From the NCBI GenBank assembly GCA_946122785.1, contig CAMGYJ010000002.1:12536839-12600838 (forward strand): 64,000 bases of DNA, written 5' to 3'. Shown here piece after piece: positions 44,720-56,495 of this stretch. The position numbers were made by a program, and so were the translations under genes. The notes beneath the pieces are model-generated. The model was not told the DNA's origin and made no database searches. It saw only the letters and a list, made by a program, of their open reading frames with translations. Each line of letters begins with the position of its first letter. Positions within the stretch are counted from its first letter, which is position 1. The DNA comes from Linum tenue (Eukaryota > Streptophyta > Magnoliopsida > Malpighiales > Linaceae).

Positions 44720-47633
44720 TGTCGCAACCGCCCCTCGAGATCGGGGGATCCGTCGCGTCAAACTCGGAGTCGCCATCGACCTTACTTGGAGTGGATCGAA
44801 CACTCATTTGGTCCGGTCTTGACCTTATGGTCGAAATCGGAATTTGGTCTACGAAATTTAAGATTTGGGTTCGGGAGTACGTTTACGTGTGGGGAAGTGT
44901 ATTCACACCCCACAACGCCCAAAATTGGTACTACTTAAATCGATAAGTTTTAAAAGGTTGCAGGTGTTTTATTATTTGTGGCTTACTGCGTATTTAATTA
45001 TAGGATTAATATCAGTGTAATATGATTCGATTTTACACCTATTGATGTAAATCTTGAGAATTAAAGAGAGAATTTTGATTAGTTTGACTCGAAACTATTT
45101 GTTGCCTACGTACCCAAGTAATCGGGATCAAAGTCCGCGTAGTTCGATAAGTAACCTTTATAGTTTTAAAATATGACTTTTATCACGTTACACTTATAGT
45201 GGTTTTCGTATTGAGGATTTTGTTAACTTTGATAGTTTTAGTTATAACTTTTACCACGTTCCACTAAAGGAAATCCTCGTATTATAATTTTGTTAATAAA
45301 ATTTCATTTAGATTATTATGATTTTTATGAAAATAAATGAAAGGATTTTAGTTATTAAGAAGAAATTTGGTGTATTAGAATATAAACAGGATTAACATAA
45401 TTTGCATTCAAAATTTCGTATTAAGAGTTTTAAACAAATAAAATTTAACGGGATGGCTAAGATTAAGCATGTTGGACCAATAGCCCAACTGGTTAACTTG
45501 CTAATCCGGCACTTGATTTCCCGCGACGAGGGTTCTAAACCCACTCACAGCATTTTTTAACCGTTGTTTTTAATTCAGAGACGAGGGAGGGGTATTTTCG
45601 TAAGTTCTCAAAAACGCGGTGGGAGGACTGAGTAATTAGCGATAAACCCTAGGGGCATTTTAGTCCTTTTAAAACGCCTAGTATAAAAAATCTCTAAAAA
45701 AACCCTAAACCTAAATCGGCTATAGCAGCCGCCTCTCTCTCGATCCTTCCCATCTCTTGCGTCTCTCTCTTCTTCCAGAACCCAAAGAACGCCAACTTCG
45801 CCTCTCTCTCTTGTTTTTCCTTCTCGATTCTTCTTCTCTTCCTCTTCAGACGAACGCCAAAAAGAAAAAGCTCTTCACCCTTCCTCAATGACTCCGCCGC
45901 CACCTTATTCTTCCTCTCCTCGTCTCCAACCACCCAAAGGGACTCTCTCTCTCGTCTATGCTTGCCAAGGAGATCGTTCGAGGCGAACTAAATCAACCGA
46001 GAGTATCTCGATTCTAGGTAAAATAGTGACATGCATGGTGTTGTTTTTCATTTTTTCTGATTTTTATTTCGGACTCTTCTAATTCCTGGGCTTCTGGGTT
46101 TAATGGCGGACGAGGGAGTCGCCGGCGGTGACTAGATCGATGGACAAATGACGGTGAGCCTAAAGGGTAATTTTTCGGTTTTGATTCTACTATCTTCGGT
46201 TTACTCAAATACTGACCCCTTCTCCATTTTCGCAGGTTACAAAAAGTGGCTAGATCTAGGTGAGGTTTCTCCCTACGCTTATTTTGGTTTCGGTTAACCT
46301 GTGGTAACTAATTAGGTTAGGAAATTTTGTGATTAAAGTTCCCGAGTTTGGGATTGGGGTCTGGCTTTAGTAGGTGGTTTAGTCACTAATTAACGACTAT
46401 GAGATTTGAGATTTTGAAGGGAATGGTTGTGTTCTTCTAAATCTGGTGTTTGAGGTTTGTTTGGTGGGTTTTTTGTGGTGAACCGATGGATTGATAGCGT
46501 AGAGGATTGGCGACGGTGTGGTGACTTTTTTATTCCATACACATGAATCATGATATAGTTATATATGTACTAGAAAATAAAGGAATGAAAATACGAGATA
46601 AATAAAGGAATGGTATATGAGAGAGTAAATAGCATAGTAAATAGCTATACTAGGTAATATTAATTTTAAGCTTAACTAATAGATAGAAAATTAGCTATTG
46701 TAGGTTGACATAATAAAGTAACTGAGTTTGGGAGAAATAAATAATGGAATTGAAAGTAGAACAAAATCTGAATGGACAAACTAATACAGTGGGAGTGATT
46801 AGTTTTGAATTTTGATTAGCCTTTTAAATCAATTGGGTCATGTTGTAGTTTGATTGGAGCTGATTAAACTTTCTTCTTTAAAAGCGTTGTATGTAAATGG
46901 TAATAGTGATGATTATGGACGATAATAATAATAACAATAATATAGAGTTAGTTTTGACAAAAGGGGAAGAGTGGGAAAAGAGAATAAAATGGCAGTAAAT
47001 CAATAATATATCATTAGAATTGTAATGAGAACCTGGGTTTTGCTCAATACAAACCTCGTTGGGCTTCTGTTGGCCTAGATCCCTTTTGCTTTTATTTGAC
47101 AGAAAATAAAAAGGGAAAAAAAGTGTTTTGTATCTTCCTATATATCCAGCGTTTCCCCTCTCTGAATAGACCAAGAAAAGAAAGAAACTCTGAACCAGAA
47201 ACTGACCAAGAAAGAAGTGAAAGTTTTCCCCAGTGTTTTCCCCTCTGAAAAGCTGTCCCCTTCTCCTTGAGAATTGTGCCTCTTTTATACAAAAAAGGCG
47301 GTGGTTTCTGGGTTAGGTCGGACCAGTTCTGGTTCGACCAGTCCGTCTGTTGGTTGGGGTCGCTTCTGAGCTGACCGGCCTGCTCTTGACCATGTGGGCT
47401 TGTCTTGGAGTTGGACCTTGCATTTGGGCTTGACCGAGCATTGACTTTCGGCTTGATCTGGCCTTGTGGCATGGGCTTGAATTTGGACTTGTGGCCGAAA
47501 TCTGGGCTTGAACTAGGTTCATGGCTGGCTGGCTGGCTAAAGAAGAGATGGAAGAAACAAGTATTGATTGTAATTTTCATGTAGTAATTCTTTGTAATTG
47601 TCAATTAGTAATAATTTTAATAAAATGTGCTTC

Positions 47634-47677
<44 letters not shown>

Positions 47678-47887
47678 CATCATTTATGTTGTGTTAAAAG
47701 CGGAAATTTGATTTTGCAACAAAGATGCGAAAAGTCTCCTCTTTTTACACTATAATCGAATTCAAACATATTGTACGTTCATCGATATTTTAGACTCGCA
47801 ATGACCAATCTAATTATCTTACTACATTTCAAAATTAAGTTAGAATTTTTGTTGATTAATTGACCCGGACAAAATGGGGTGTCTACA
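44720..47887 (-). repeat. 5' LTR of the Ogre-like element (3168 bp)
   Basis: Colinear with 36576-39724, including tRNA-like boxes (45481-45541), the antisense promoter-like module (about 45681-46250) and the sense TATA (47282-47289). The ATT microsatellite is longer here (47636-47678). Confidence 0.92.
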
Positions 47888-47892
47888 ATGTG

Positions 47893-49499
47893 CATAGTGG
47901 TAAACTGATCTTGCGTGCAGGGGATGAATTGGCTACTTTTTCTGTGTCTGAGAATGGGAAACACTCACATTTGCATGATGACTTAGATTACTATGACATG
48001 CTTGATGATTTTGAGACCACACTCGCCATAACGAGTGCGGGTACTAACGATGCTCTTGAGCGTTGTATTTTGCTAAGTGAGTAGGCATTGCAGGAGCCAC
48101 AACTGGAGGAGCAGTTGGCCGCGCTGGAGAGTGGCGCATTTTTGGAGGGCGATAGGCTGTTCAAACCGATCTCATCCTCACCTCGCATCATTACCTCCTT
48201 GGAGGAGCCACCAGAGCTGGAGCTAAAGCCCCCTCCCTCCTCACTTGGAGTATGCATTTCTACGGGAGGAGAACAAGCTCCCAGTCATCATTAGCTCAAC
48301 CCTCACACTTGAGCAAAAGGTCAGACTAATGGCCCTGCTGAAGTAGTACAAGAGATCTCTGGTGTGGAAGATCACTGATATCCGGGAGATCAGCCCCTCC
48401 TTATGCTCCCACCGAATATTGCTAGAGGATGAGATACAGCCGGTAAGACAACCCAGCGGAGATTGACCCCGAACCTGGAGGCTGTGGTTCGGGCGGAGAT
48501 CGTGAAGCTGAATGATGCGGGGATCATCTTCGCCATCTCCGACAGTGAGTGGGTTAGTCCAACCTAGGTGGTGCCTAAGAAGGGCGGGATGACCCTGGTA
48601 CCCAATGAGAAGAATGAGCTCATACTTATGCGCACAGTGACCGGGTACCGCGTCTGCATCGACTACCGTCGCCACCCGGAAGGATCATTTCCCGCTGCCA
48701 TTCATTGATCAGATGCTGGAGAGACTGGCGGGGCACGAGTTCTACTGTTTCCTGGATGGGATGTCCGGGTATTTCTAGATCCCCATTGCACCGGAGGACC
48801 AGGCGAAGACCACTTTCACCTGCCCTTCGGCACATTCGCCTACCGGAGGATCCCATTCGGGCTATGCAATGCCCCTGCCACTTTTCAGCGATGCATGCTC
48901 GCCATCTTTGACCGCCTGGTCGGCGAGATTATGGAGGTGTTTATGGACGACTTTTTGGTTTATGGGGACTCATTATCTCACTGTCTCCATAACCTAGAAC
49001 TCGTCCTTAAACGATGTGAAGAGACAACCTGGCACTGAGTTGGGAGAAGTGTCACTTCATGGTTCGCGAAGTGCATAAGATCTGCAAGATGGGGATTGAG
49101 GTGGATAGGGCCAAGATCGAGACTATCAGTAAGCTGCATCCTCCCACATCTGTTAAGGGGATCCGGAGTTTCTTAGGCCATGCAGGGTTCTACAGGCGGT
49201 TCATCAAGGATTTCTCGAAGATCGCCCTACCCCTGACAAAGCTCATTGAGAAGGATGCCCCCTTCCAGTTCATCAATGCATGCATAGCAGCATTCACGAC
49301 TTTGAAGGAGAAGCTCACCCATGCTCCTATCATGGTCACCCCTGATTGGTCCCTACCGTTTGAGCTTATGTGCGATGCCAGTGACTTTGCGGTTGGAGCT
49401 GTCTTGGGGCAGATGCGAGATCAACACTTCCGTCCTATCTACTACACCTCGAAGACCCTCAATGATGCCCAGGAGAACTACACCACCACCGTGATATCC
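47893..49499 (+). pseudogene. Athila protease tail, RT and RNase H start (broken)
   Basis: Continues element no. 2 after the Ogre-like insertion. RT motifs appear in several frames: KDHFPLPFIDQMLERLAGHE, FYCFLDGMSGYF with a stop, GTFAYRRIPFGLCNAPATFQ, and the catalytic FMDD (48940-48951). From 49059 a 150-residue frame has VKGIRSFLGHAGFYRRFIKD and RNase H MCDASDFAVGAVLGQ. It ends at 49499-49511, where unrelated sequence begins. At least five frame changes or stops make it inactive. Confidence 0.85.
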
Positions 49500-49583
49500 C
49501 AGACGAGATAAGATGTTTATAGTCCAAAAGTCGAGCGTTCAGTTTCAATTTCGGGGACGAAATTATTTTAAGGGGGAAGGAAA
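49500..49583 (+). other. 3' tail and polypurine tract of a different Gypsy element
   Basis: TTTCGGGGACGAAATTATTT then AAGGGGGAAGGAAA is the usual post-pol tail and polypurine tract of Tekay/Del-type chromoviruses. It directly follows truncated Athila RNase H, so a junction lies at about 49500. Confidence 0.55.
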
Positions 49584-50781
49584 GGTAACACCCAGAGATA
49601 ATTAGGTTCAGGTTCGACCATATTAAGAGAGTGGTTGGATTGAGGGTAACGTACGAAGGATTTCAACCGTGAATTATGAATAATAATAATAATATAATTA
49701 TATAGAAATAAATATTATAATTATATTATTATCAATAAAAAAAGTGTGGGAAAACCCTAAAGCCGCACGCAGAGGCAGCAGAAACAAATCACTCCCTTCC
49801 TTTGCATCACACGAGAACAGCAGCTCTGCATCCCGGTCCATCCTTCCCTTCAAAAGCCCCACTACAACCCCGACCAGGAGTAGCAGATCGACAAGCAAAA
49901 GAATTGAATTTGGGGGGGGGGGGGGGGGGGGGGGGTGGGCGTGGTGGAGTTTAGCGGTCACAAGAAACCAAGAGGTAAGTGGCCAAGCTGCATCGCCTGG
50001 AACACCTCCTTTCCCTTGCACAAAATAAAGAAATCCCCCGAAGAAGTTCCCATGTCGATTCCGGACGAAATCTCCGGTAAGATCGATTGCTCTTCCAGCG
50101 GTAGAGGCAAAGTGGTGATCGGTTGCAACGACGACATCGTCAGTTTCCTCGATCGTGGCCTCAACTTCAATTTAGGATTCCAATCTCACTCTTTCCTCCG
50201 TCCTTTTCCTCCAGCAGCTCCAGCAACAAAACTTCCTGTTTACTATTGGGGAAGATGAGCAATCAGGCTTCCCAGCCATCTGCCATGTGCCTCCAGGTTT
50301 TTGACCTCGATTTCGCAGCAAAAGGAGGGAACTAGAGACCACGAGGAAGTGATATTGCATTGCTAGGGTTTGGAATTATATACATAATGGAAATTTGGAC
50401 GTGTGGATTGATGGGACGGATGGAATTATACAGGGGCTAAGATCAGGTGACTAAGGGGTCCCTTTAGTCACATGGCTAAGTGAATCTCAACCACTCAACC
50501 TCATTAAAATCTAAGGGCTCCTATTAATCCAATTTAATGAAGGGCATTGTAGTAATTGCATATTTAATTTTTACTTTTAATTATAAAATAAATAAAAAAA
50601 CAGCCGTCCGCGTCGGCCCGTCCCTTGCGCCGCTTCGTCTCCATCCAATTTCCGGGACGGCCGCTTCGTCTCCGTCCAATTTCCGGGGCAAGAAATTGCT
50701 CCCATCATCCGCCATTATTCCCTGGAATTCCCCGGAGAGAGAGGTGCTGGGAACTCTTGTGGAATTCCCCACTTCAACTAC

Positions 50782-50839
<58 letters not shown>

Positions 50840-52753
50840 TGTCGGAAAATTTTCTGGTCGGAGAAGAATTTCCCGGCGACAGTGCTAATTTAGTGATGTT
50901 TGTTGACAGATTTTGTAATGTTTGTATGCTTTGTTATTTTGTAATGTTTGTCGGTTTTTTTGTAATGTTTGTAAACTTTGTTATTTTTGTGCACCATGTT
51001 TGTAAACTTTGTCATTTTTGTGCACCATGTTCGTAATGTTTTTTATGTCTAAAAAACACCCGGGTTGACTTTGGGAAGGAGCCCCTCTATATAGGGATGA
51101 AGCCTCCAAAGTCAACCCGGGTGTTTTTTCCCGTTCGTATGGATTGTCGGTCTAGTTTGTCATTTTTGTCCACCATGTTCGTACTGTTTGTATGTCTAAA
51201 AAACACCCGGGTTGACTTTGGGAAGGAGCCCCTCTATATAGGGATGGAGCCTCAAAAGTCAACCCGGTTGTTTTTTTCTTTTTGTATGGTTTGTATTGTT
51301 TGTCGGTCTAGTTTGTATTGTTTGTACAGTTCATACGTTTGTAATGTTTGTAAATCTGTTTGTATGTTTTGTCGCTCTAGTTTGTATTGTTCGTATGTTT
51401 GTATGGTTTGTACTGATTGTAAATCCGGTTTGTATACTACCCTGTCATTAATTAAATAGCCCTTCCCACTTTTTAACCATTAGATTGAAGTGTCCAGATC
51501 TAAGGGCTGGGAGGGGCTTAGTCAAGTGACTAAGCACCCCCCCCCCTTAGTCACCGGATCCGCTCTCATTATACAGTGGGGATTTGATGAAGACGTGAGA
51601 GGGATGATCACTTATAAAGCTCTTGGTGGGGACTCTAAGACGATCAACATTTAAATGATGGTTTGTTCGAACCAATACACTTATCATAAGGTGAGTGTAA
51701 AGATGGTAAATTCTACGCCTTACGTATTTTCAAGTATTTGCTTTACTGATATTTAAGTTTTGAGATTGACTGCTATGTGTCATACTTGCCTTTTGTGTAC
51801 TTATATGATTTGAAGTGAATGTGTGTTATTTAATTACCTTAAAGCTTTACATTATGAGTGATTGTTAAAGTTTAACAAACAAGTTCTTTTTAAGAAGTAC
51901 TTCACCTTCAAGAAGGTGAAATCGTTTTAAGAGTTTTTAGTCACTAGTGTCAGTCCGTTGTCATTTGAGATTTTGAGATAGAACAGCAGTTATGCTCTTG
52001 ATACTTTTGAGATAGAGCAACAGTTATGCTCTTGAGACTTTTAAGATGAGCAGCAGTTATGCTCTTGAGATATTTTAAGATGAGCAGCAGTTATGCTCTT
52101 GAGAATCGTGGAAGAAGAGCCTTCCACGATAAGTTTAAGTTTAAAGAAAGCCTGGATGGACTCTCATACGTATGAGTTGGCAACTGGACTAGCTAGTGAG
52201 GGATCCCCGTGTCAGTCAAGAATTTAAGTTGATATTTGAGCTTTAAGAATACAGTTTAAGAGTTAAGATTTTTAATAGTGGAAGTACGAAACAACTTCTA
52301 CTAAGTTAAGTAAAGTGATCAAGTATTAATAAGATGTTAAACATAAGGGCGTAGACTGACCCCAATTCAATCACCAGTTTGAAAATCTAGAGGAGGAGAT
52401 AGAGGAGTAGTTAGATAGCAGCGGGTTCGAGAGGAACAGTTAGAGGGTAGCCAGCTTGAGGAGAGCAAACAAGCATCAAGGAGGATGCCTGGTCAAGGCT
52501 TTCAGTAAGCAGTAGCATTCGAGACTACTCAGTTATTACATTTTATGATTATTAGTATAGACTGGAGATCAGATTGAGATTTTAAAGTTTGAGTTTAATT
52601 TGCCCACGTGTTAGGGCGTTGCTCTGAACTACAAGAGTGTGTTTTCAGTATTTTATTTATGAAAAAAATTGTGCGCTGCAATTTAAGATTTGAGTATTTT
52701 ATTTTCAAGGGTATTTTAGTAAAAGTAGTACCCGACCGGGTTAGGGTATTACA
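49584..52753 (+). repeat. Large Gypsy LTR (about 2.0 kb without its insertion)
   Basis: Starts GGTAACACCC (expected TGTAACACCC) after a polypurine tract and ends GGGTATTACA. A tRNA-Met-type primer site TGGTATCTGAGCCTGG follows at 52757. It is interrupted by a Mutator-like element at 50434-51567. It contains a 24-G run (49912-49935) and four ~35-bp repeats around GAGCAGCAGTTATGCTCTTGAGA (51975-52110). Short frames inside it (49744-50335) match nothing. Confidence 0.65.
50434..51567. mobile_element. Non-autonomous Mutator-like element, 1134 bp, 9-bp TSD ATTATACAG
   Basis: Exact ATTATACAG at 50425-50433 and 51568-51576 flank inverted ends with GATC(A/C)GGTGACTAAGGGG cores, and similarity between the ends extends for roughly 100 bp (TTAGTCAC, CTAAG, CTTAGAT). 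The 9-bp duplication and long TIRs indicate the Mutator superfamily. The interior has an AG microsatellite (50782-50834), TTTGTAATGTTTGTA repeats, and two hairpins with 24-bp arms (51051-51129, 51198-51276). No transposase. Related sequence at 2908-4880. Confidence 0.85.
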
Positions 52754-54083
52754 TTTTGGTATCTGAGCCTGGTACTTCCTCTGTTCCTTGATCTCCAAGG
52801 AATACTGGAATATCGGTGTCATTTTTAAAGGCTTGTGTTTGAAAGGAAAGTAAAGCGAGTCATGAATTTTCTTTTAAGAGTCTATAGAATCTCCAGTATA
52901 CTCTAATCGTATTAAGATAAATCACTTTAGTCCTAATAAAAGGTGCACCAATCGCAAAGGGATATCCCAAGGTATAAGTATGAGGATTCGAAGGAGTTGA
53001 AGGAGCACTACGAGGATTTTTCTACTTAGCCACTAGCAAACGATCTAATATGTTAAGATAAACAAATAGTAGAATTATGAATCTCCGAAGAAAGAGGTAC
53101 AATCACTAGATGTCAGTAACTATAATGATTGGAGAATTTCAGGGTCCTTGACCCTAAGCAGTGGTGAGTCAACAAATGAAGAGGTTCTACGAGAAGTCCC
53201 TCAACTAGTTTTAGTGGTCCACGTTGTTACAACACAGTGACAAGGAGCAGTGGAAAGCTTAGACTTTAAGAAAATCTAGGGTAGTATAAATGAAGAAAAG
53301 GAGGAAATAAGTAGGTTAGAGAGAGTCCGAAAGGACGTCAAGAAGTCAATAGGATGAGTTAGAGAGGAGGCATGGTCATTTACATATGACAATAAAGGAA
53401 CCCTTATAGATAAACTATGTCACTAGAGAAGAGTGTACACGACCCTAGGGGTTAGGCCGATGACAAGCCGTTAGAAGGAACAAGACAAGAAACAAGGTAA
53501 ATGATGTGGAGGATAAGTTATTTATGGTCTCAGTACGACCACCATTAGACGAGACATGGGGGAAAGTGCCACCGAAGTCTAAAGCATACCTGGTAGAAGA
53601 CAGTGGGGAGTCAATAAGTAAGAAAAGATATGGAATGTGAGAGGGAATAACAGTTAGCTAGTAAATGGCAGTAAGAATAGAGAACCACTTCTCAGCAATG
53701 CGTGAGTTGAATACTAAGTCAACACGGAGCTAGAAAGAGGATATTAGAGACCCTACAAACTACCCAGGTCATGAAAGGTCAGGAGGTCGTTGGGATAGTT
53801 GAAAGGGGAATGCAGAGTTCGTGATGACCTATTATGGGATTGTCCTATCTTGAATGGAGGGAGCAGCTAGCCGCCTAGGGTACATGAGGGGTGCTGGTGA
53901 AGGAGGAACCTCTATTCGTAAGTTGGAACTAGCAACCTAAGAGCTAGAGTCTCAGAACTAGCTATAGGAGTAAGTCATTCAACCAACCGAGTATAGACAA
54001 ACAAGTAGAACGTTCATTGGAACTTTTAATAGATTTTAGAGAATTCGAGGAGGATTCCGAACGGCCGTGATAAAGAAGAGTTG
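52754..54083 (+). pseudogene. Degenerate 5' internal region of the large-LTR Gypsy element
   Basis: Begins with the primer site after the LTR. Faint gag-like text occurs near 53130-53240 (frames with EFQGP, QQMKRFYEKSLN) but is riddled with stops. The gag-only element at 54084-56931 is inserted here, and the same degenerate text resumes at 56937. Confidence 0.4.
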
Positions 54084-54464
54084 TGTGGGAAACACAATTA
54101 TTTGCAGTTTTTGGTTATTTCGTATTAGTGTCGGTTTTTAATGATTGGGGGATTATTTGGGTATTTGGGGGAATAAACAGGGAGTCTATTGTTACGTTTT
54201 ATTATTTGGGTAGCAGATAGGAATTAGACAGGCTATATAATCTGTAGTAGTGGTCTTATTTTGGGGATTAAGCAATTACAGAACCAAAAACCTAAATCCT
54301 AAACTCTCTCTCCCCTCTCTCCTACGTGTTCTTCCTCTCTCTTTTCCCCTCCAAAGTTGCGGCAGCAGCAGCCCATTCCTCCCCTCTTCTTGTTCTAAAT
54401 CCCCAATTCTAATCCCTAGCTAAATTTCCCAATTCCAATCCCGTTAGAAACCTTGTTTCTAACA
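54084..54464 (+). repeat. Left LTR of the gag-only element (381 bp)
   Basis: Contains CTATATAATC as a TATA box (about 54235) and AAACCTAAATCCTAAACTC leader-like text. It is 55 bp shorter than its partner, consistent with a deletion between CTAG repeats. Confidence 0.92.
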
Positions 54465-54526
54465 TCTGGTATCAGAGCCTGGTCGAGAGTGAGTTCCTCT
54501 GAACTCTTGAACCAAGGAAGGCAACG

Positions 54527-56442
54527 ATGGTGACGACGAAATCGATGAAGGCGGCGGAGAAGGCAGCGCAGGCAGCCGAGAGGAGCACCGAGACAGGCGA
54601 TGTTGGTCTCGACGGGGTGGTGATGGAAGACCTCACCGAGCTGGAGGCGGTGAAGATGGTAGTGCACGAGCACTCTGATGTGCTGGCTCGGCTTGAAGAA
54701 GGCCTAGAAAGAGTGCAGGCTGATGCGAAGGAGGATGCTAACGATCTGCGTCAGAGGCTGGAGGACCTGATGAGGGCAATTACCTCGTTGCAGGCAAAGG
54801 GAAACGGACCAGGGAGAGCGCCGACCCCGGCTGAGCCGACGATCGAAGGAGGCGGCGGCCCTGGTGCGGTAGAGGCGGCGGCGATCACGGTGGGTGGGGC
54901 GGCTGGAGGTAGGGCGACCGGGGCTTGCGGTGGGGCCGGCGGCGGGGCTATCCCGGCGAGGGCGGCGGCGGCTCAGGCCAACGCGCAGATCGAGGCGGTC
55001 GTGGGGAGCAGGGTGGCGGACAACGGGCCGGGCCGGGCTGATCGGACTGCAGTAGGGTTGGGCTCGGGCCTGTTACCGACACCCACGACCCAAGAAATTG
55101 CGGCCCAAAAGGGGAAGGAAGATGGGCCCGAGTATGACAAACTGAGCCTGGCCGGTCAGCAGGCCTAGTAGGCTGAACAGGATATGGACCGGAGGGGGCC
55201 TGGCGGGCCGAGCAGGGCCGTCGACCAGATGGGGCCAGGTGGGTCGGCTCCTATTGGGCGGGCCGCGGCGGATGGGGCAAGGGTGGGTCGGACCGAACCC
55301 GGTCAAACCGGGATCGGGCGGACCGATGATGACCCGACCGAGTTGAGTCAAACCGGAACGGGTCGACCCGAGGTGGGTCGAACCGGGCATCGACCGAGTC
55401 CTACTGCTCAGCCGACCCGACGGATGGACAACAACGGGCCAGTAGGCTGGGAGGGCCTGTACGAGGCGCCTCATGCTCCAGGAGGCTACCTAAACCAGAT
55501 GCAGTGCTCTCCTTGGGGGCAGCCATGGAGGACTCCAGGAAATGATAGGTATGGGTCCCAGTATCTGAACTATGAAGGAATGGATGGGGTAGTTTTTCGA
55601 GCTAAGCCTCCTACCATTGAGTTTCACAAATTTAATGAGCAGGAGGATGCAGGTCTTTGGTTGTATGCAGTTGAGAGGTGGTTTAAGAATCACCCAATTC
55701 CGGAGGAGAAGAAGGCTTATCTGGCATCGTTCTATCTGGAGGGCGATGCGCTCCAATGGTGGGAGTGGATGGAGAGATCCTACGCAGCGGCAGCAACCTT
55801 GATCACCTGGCCAATGTTTCAAGAAGAGCTCTGCTATCAGTTTGGGAAGTCAGATGGGTGGGCTCCTGAGCAGTTGGCGAAGCTCAAGCAGACCGACACG
55901 GTGGCGGAGTACCGTGCGGAGTTCTTAAAGTTGGGGAACCAGTGTAAAGGAGTCTCGGAGGACACCTTTGTGGGGCTGTGCATGGCGGGTCTCAAGCCCG
56001 AGATAGCAGCGGCAGTCAGAGTGTTTGAGCCCGATTCTGTGAAAACTGCTTTTCCTCTTGCAGGTCATAAGGAGGAAGAGCTGGCTAGCTGGAGGAGCAC
56101 CATTGGCCGCTTCTCGAAGTCGAGTGGAGGAGGAGAAAGCAGCGGGAATAGTGGCGGCACAGGAGGGGCGCCCGTGGGAGGCTCGACTGGGGCAACGTGG
56201 GCAGTGGAGGTCCTGCTCCGGTGGCCAGGATGGGACCGCGGGCCATACCAAAGGGGTTCGTGCGACTGACGCCGGCCGAGATTGAGCAGAAGAGGCGGGA
56301 GGGCAAGGGCTTCAACTGTGATGGCCGGTTTACCATCGGTCATCAATGCCCGAAGCCGGATTTGATGATGTTAGTCGGGCGCTGGGAAGATGAAGCAGAA
56401 GATGAGGCCGAGGACGCCGGAAATGGCGAGGAAGAGACCTAG
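54527..56442 (+). pseudogene. Gag-like protein of the gag-only element (two stops, one frameshift)
   Basis: ATG at 54527 (MVTTKSMKAAEKAAQAAERS) opens a 213-codon segment with an N-terminal coiled coil and a Gly/Ala-rich linker. Two adjacent TAG codons (55166-55171) interrupt it, and the same frame then continues without loss to 56269. The second part has a long Gly/Arg/Thr repeat and the gag core (PPTIEFHKFNEQEDAGLWLY, EKKAYLASFYLEGDALQWWE, DTVAEYRAEFLKLGNQCKG). A +1 or -1 shift near 56195 leads to FVRLTPAEIEQKRREGKGFN and CDGRFTIGHQC, a zinc-knuckle remnant lacking its first Cys, ending at 56442. No protease or pol residues follow. Confidence 0.85.
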
Positions 56443-56495
56443 TGAGCTGGAGGAACAACCTTGAGGACAAGGTTGTTTTTCGAAGGAAGCGGGGA

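Larger units (their letters stand above)
36576..47887 (-). mobile_element. Ogre-like (Tat) LTR retrotransposon, gag-only, 11.3 kb, TSD ATGTG
   Basis: Two LTRs of about 3.15 kb (36576-39724 and 44720-47887) are bounded by TG...CA and exact ATGTG duplications at 36571-36575 and 47888-47892. On the minus strand the primer site GTGGCGACTCCGCTGGGGA (44701-44719) is the tRNA-Arg type known from Ogre elements, and the LTR starts TGTAGACACCCC after a polypurine tract (AAAGGGGGGCAAC, 39725-39737). Gag is present at 42755-44053. The remaining internal part down to 39725 has no RT, RNase H or integrase. Full Ogre elements exceed 20 kb, so this is a non-autonomous derivative. LTR divergence is a few percent by eye, so the insertion is young relative to its host. 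Confidence 0.92.
33830..49499 (+). mobile_element. Degenerate Athila-type gag-pol element (no. 2), split by two insertions
   Basis: Gag begins at ATG 33830 (MTHSRSGGLLLLDPELEAL, a usual Athila gag start) and continues through gag, protease, RT and the beginning of RNase H in multiple frames. Insertions at 34650-35263 (hAT) and 36576-47887 (Ogre-like) account for most of the span. Removing them rejoins the frame directly. It is cut at about 49499 by another retrotransposon tail, so RNase H C terminus, integrase and right LTR are absent. The left LTR was not identified. Confidence 0.8.

Noticed and set aside
49744..50335. Set of 70-107 residue frames in the large LTR
   Set aside because: They cross a poly-G tract, lie within an LTR and show no domain.
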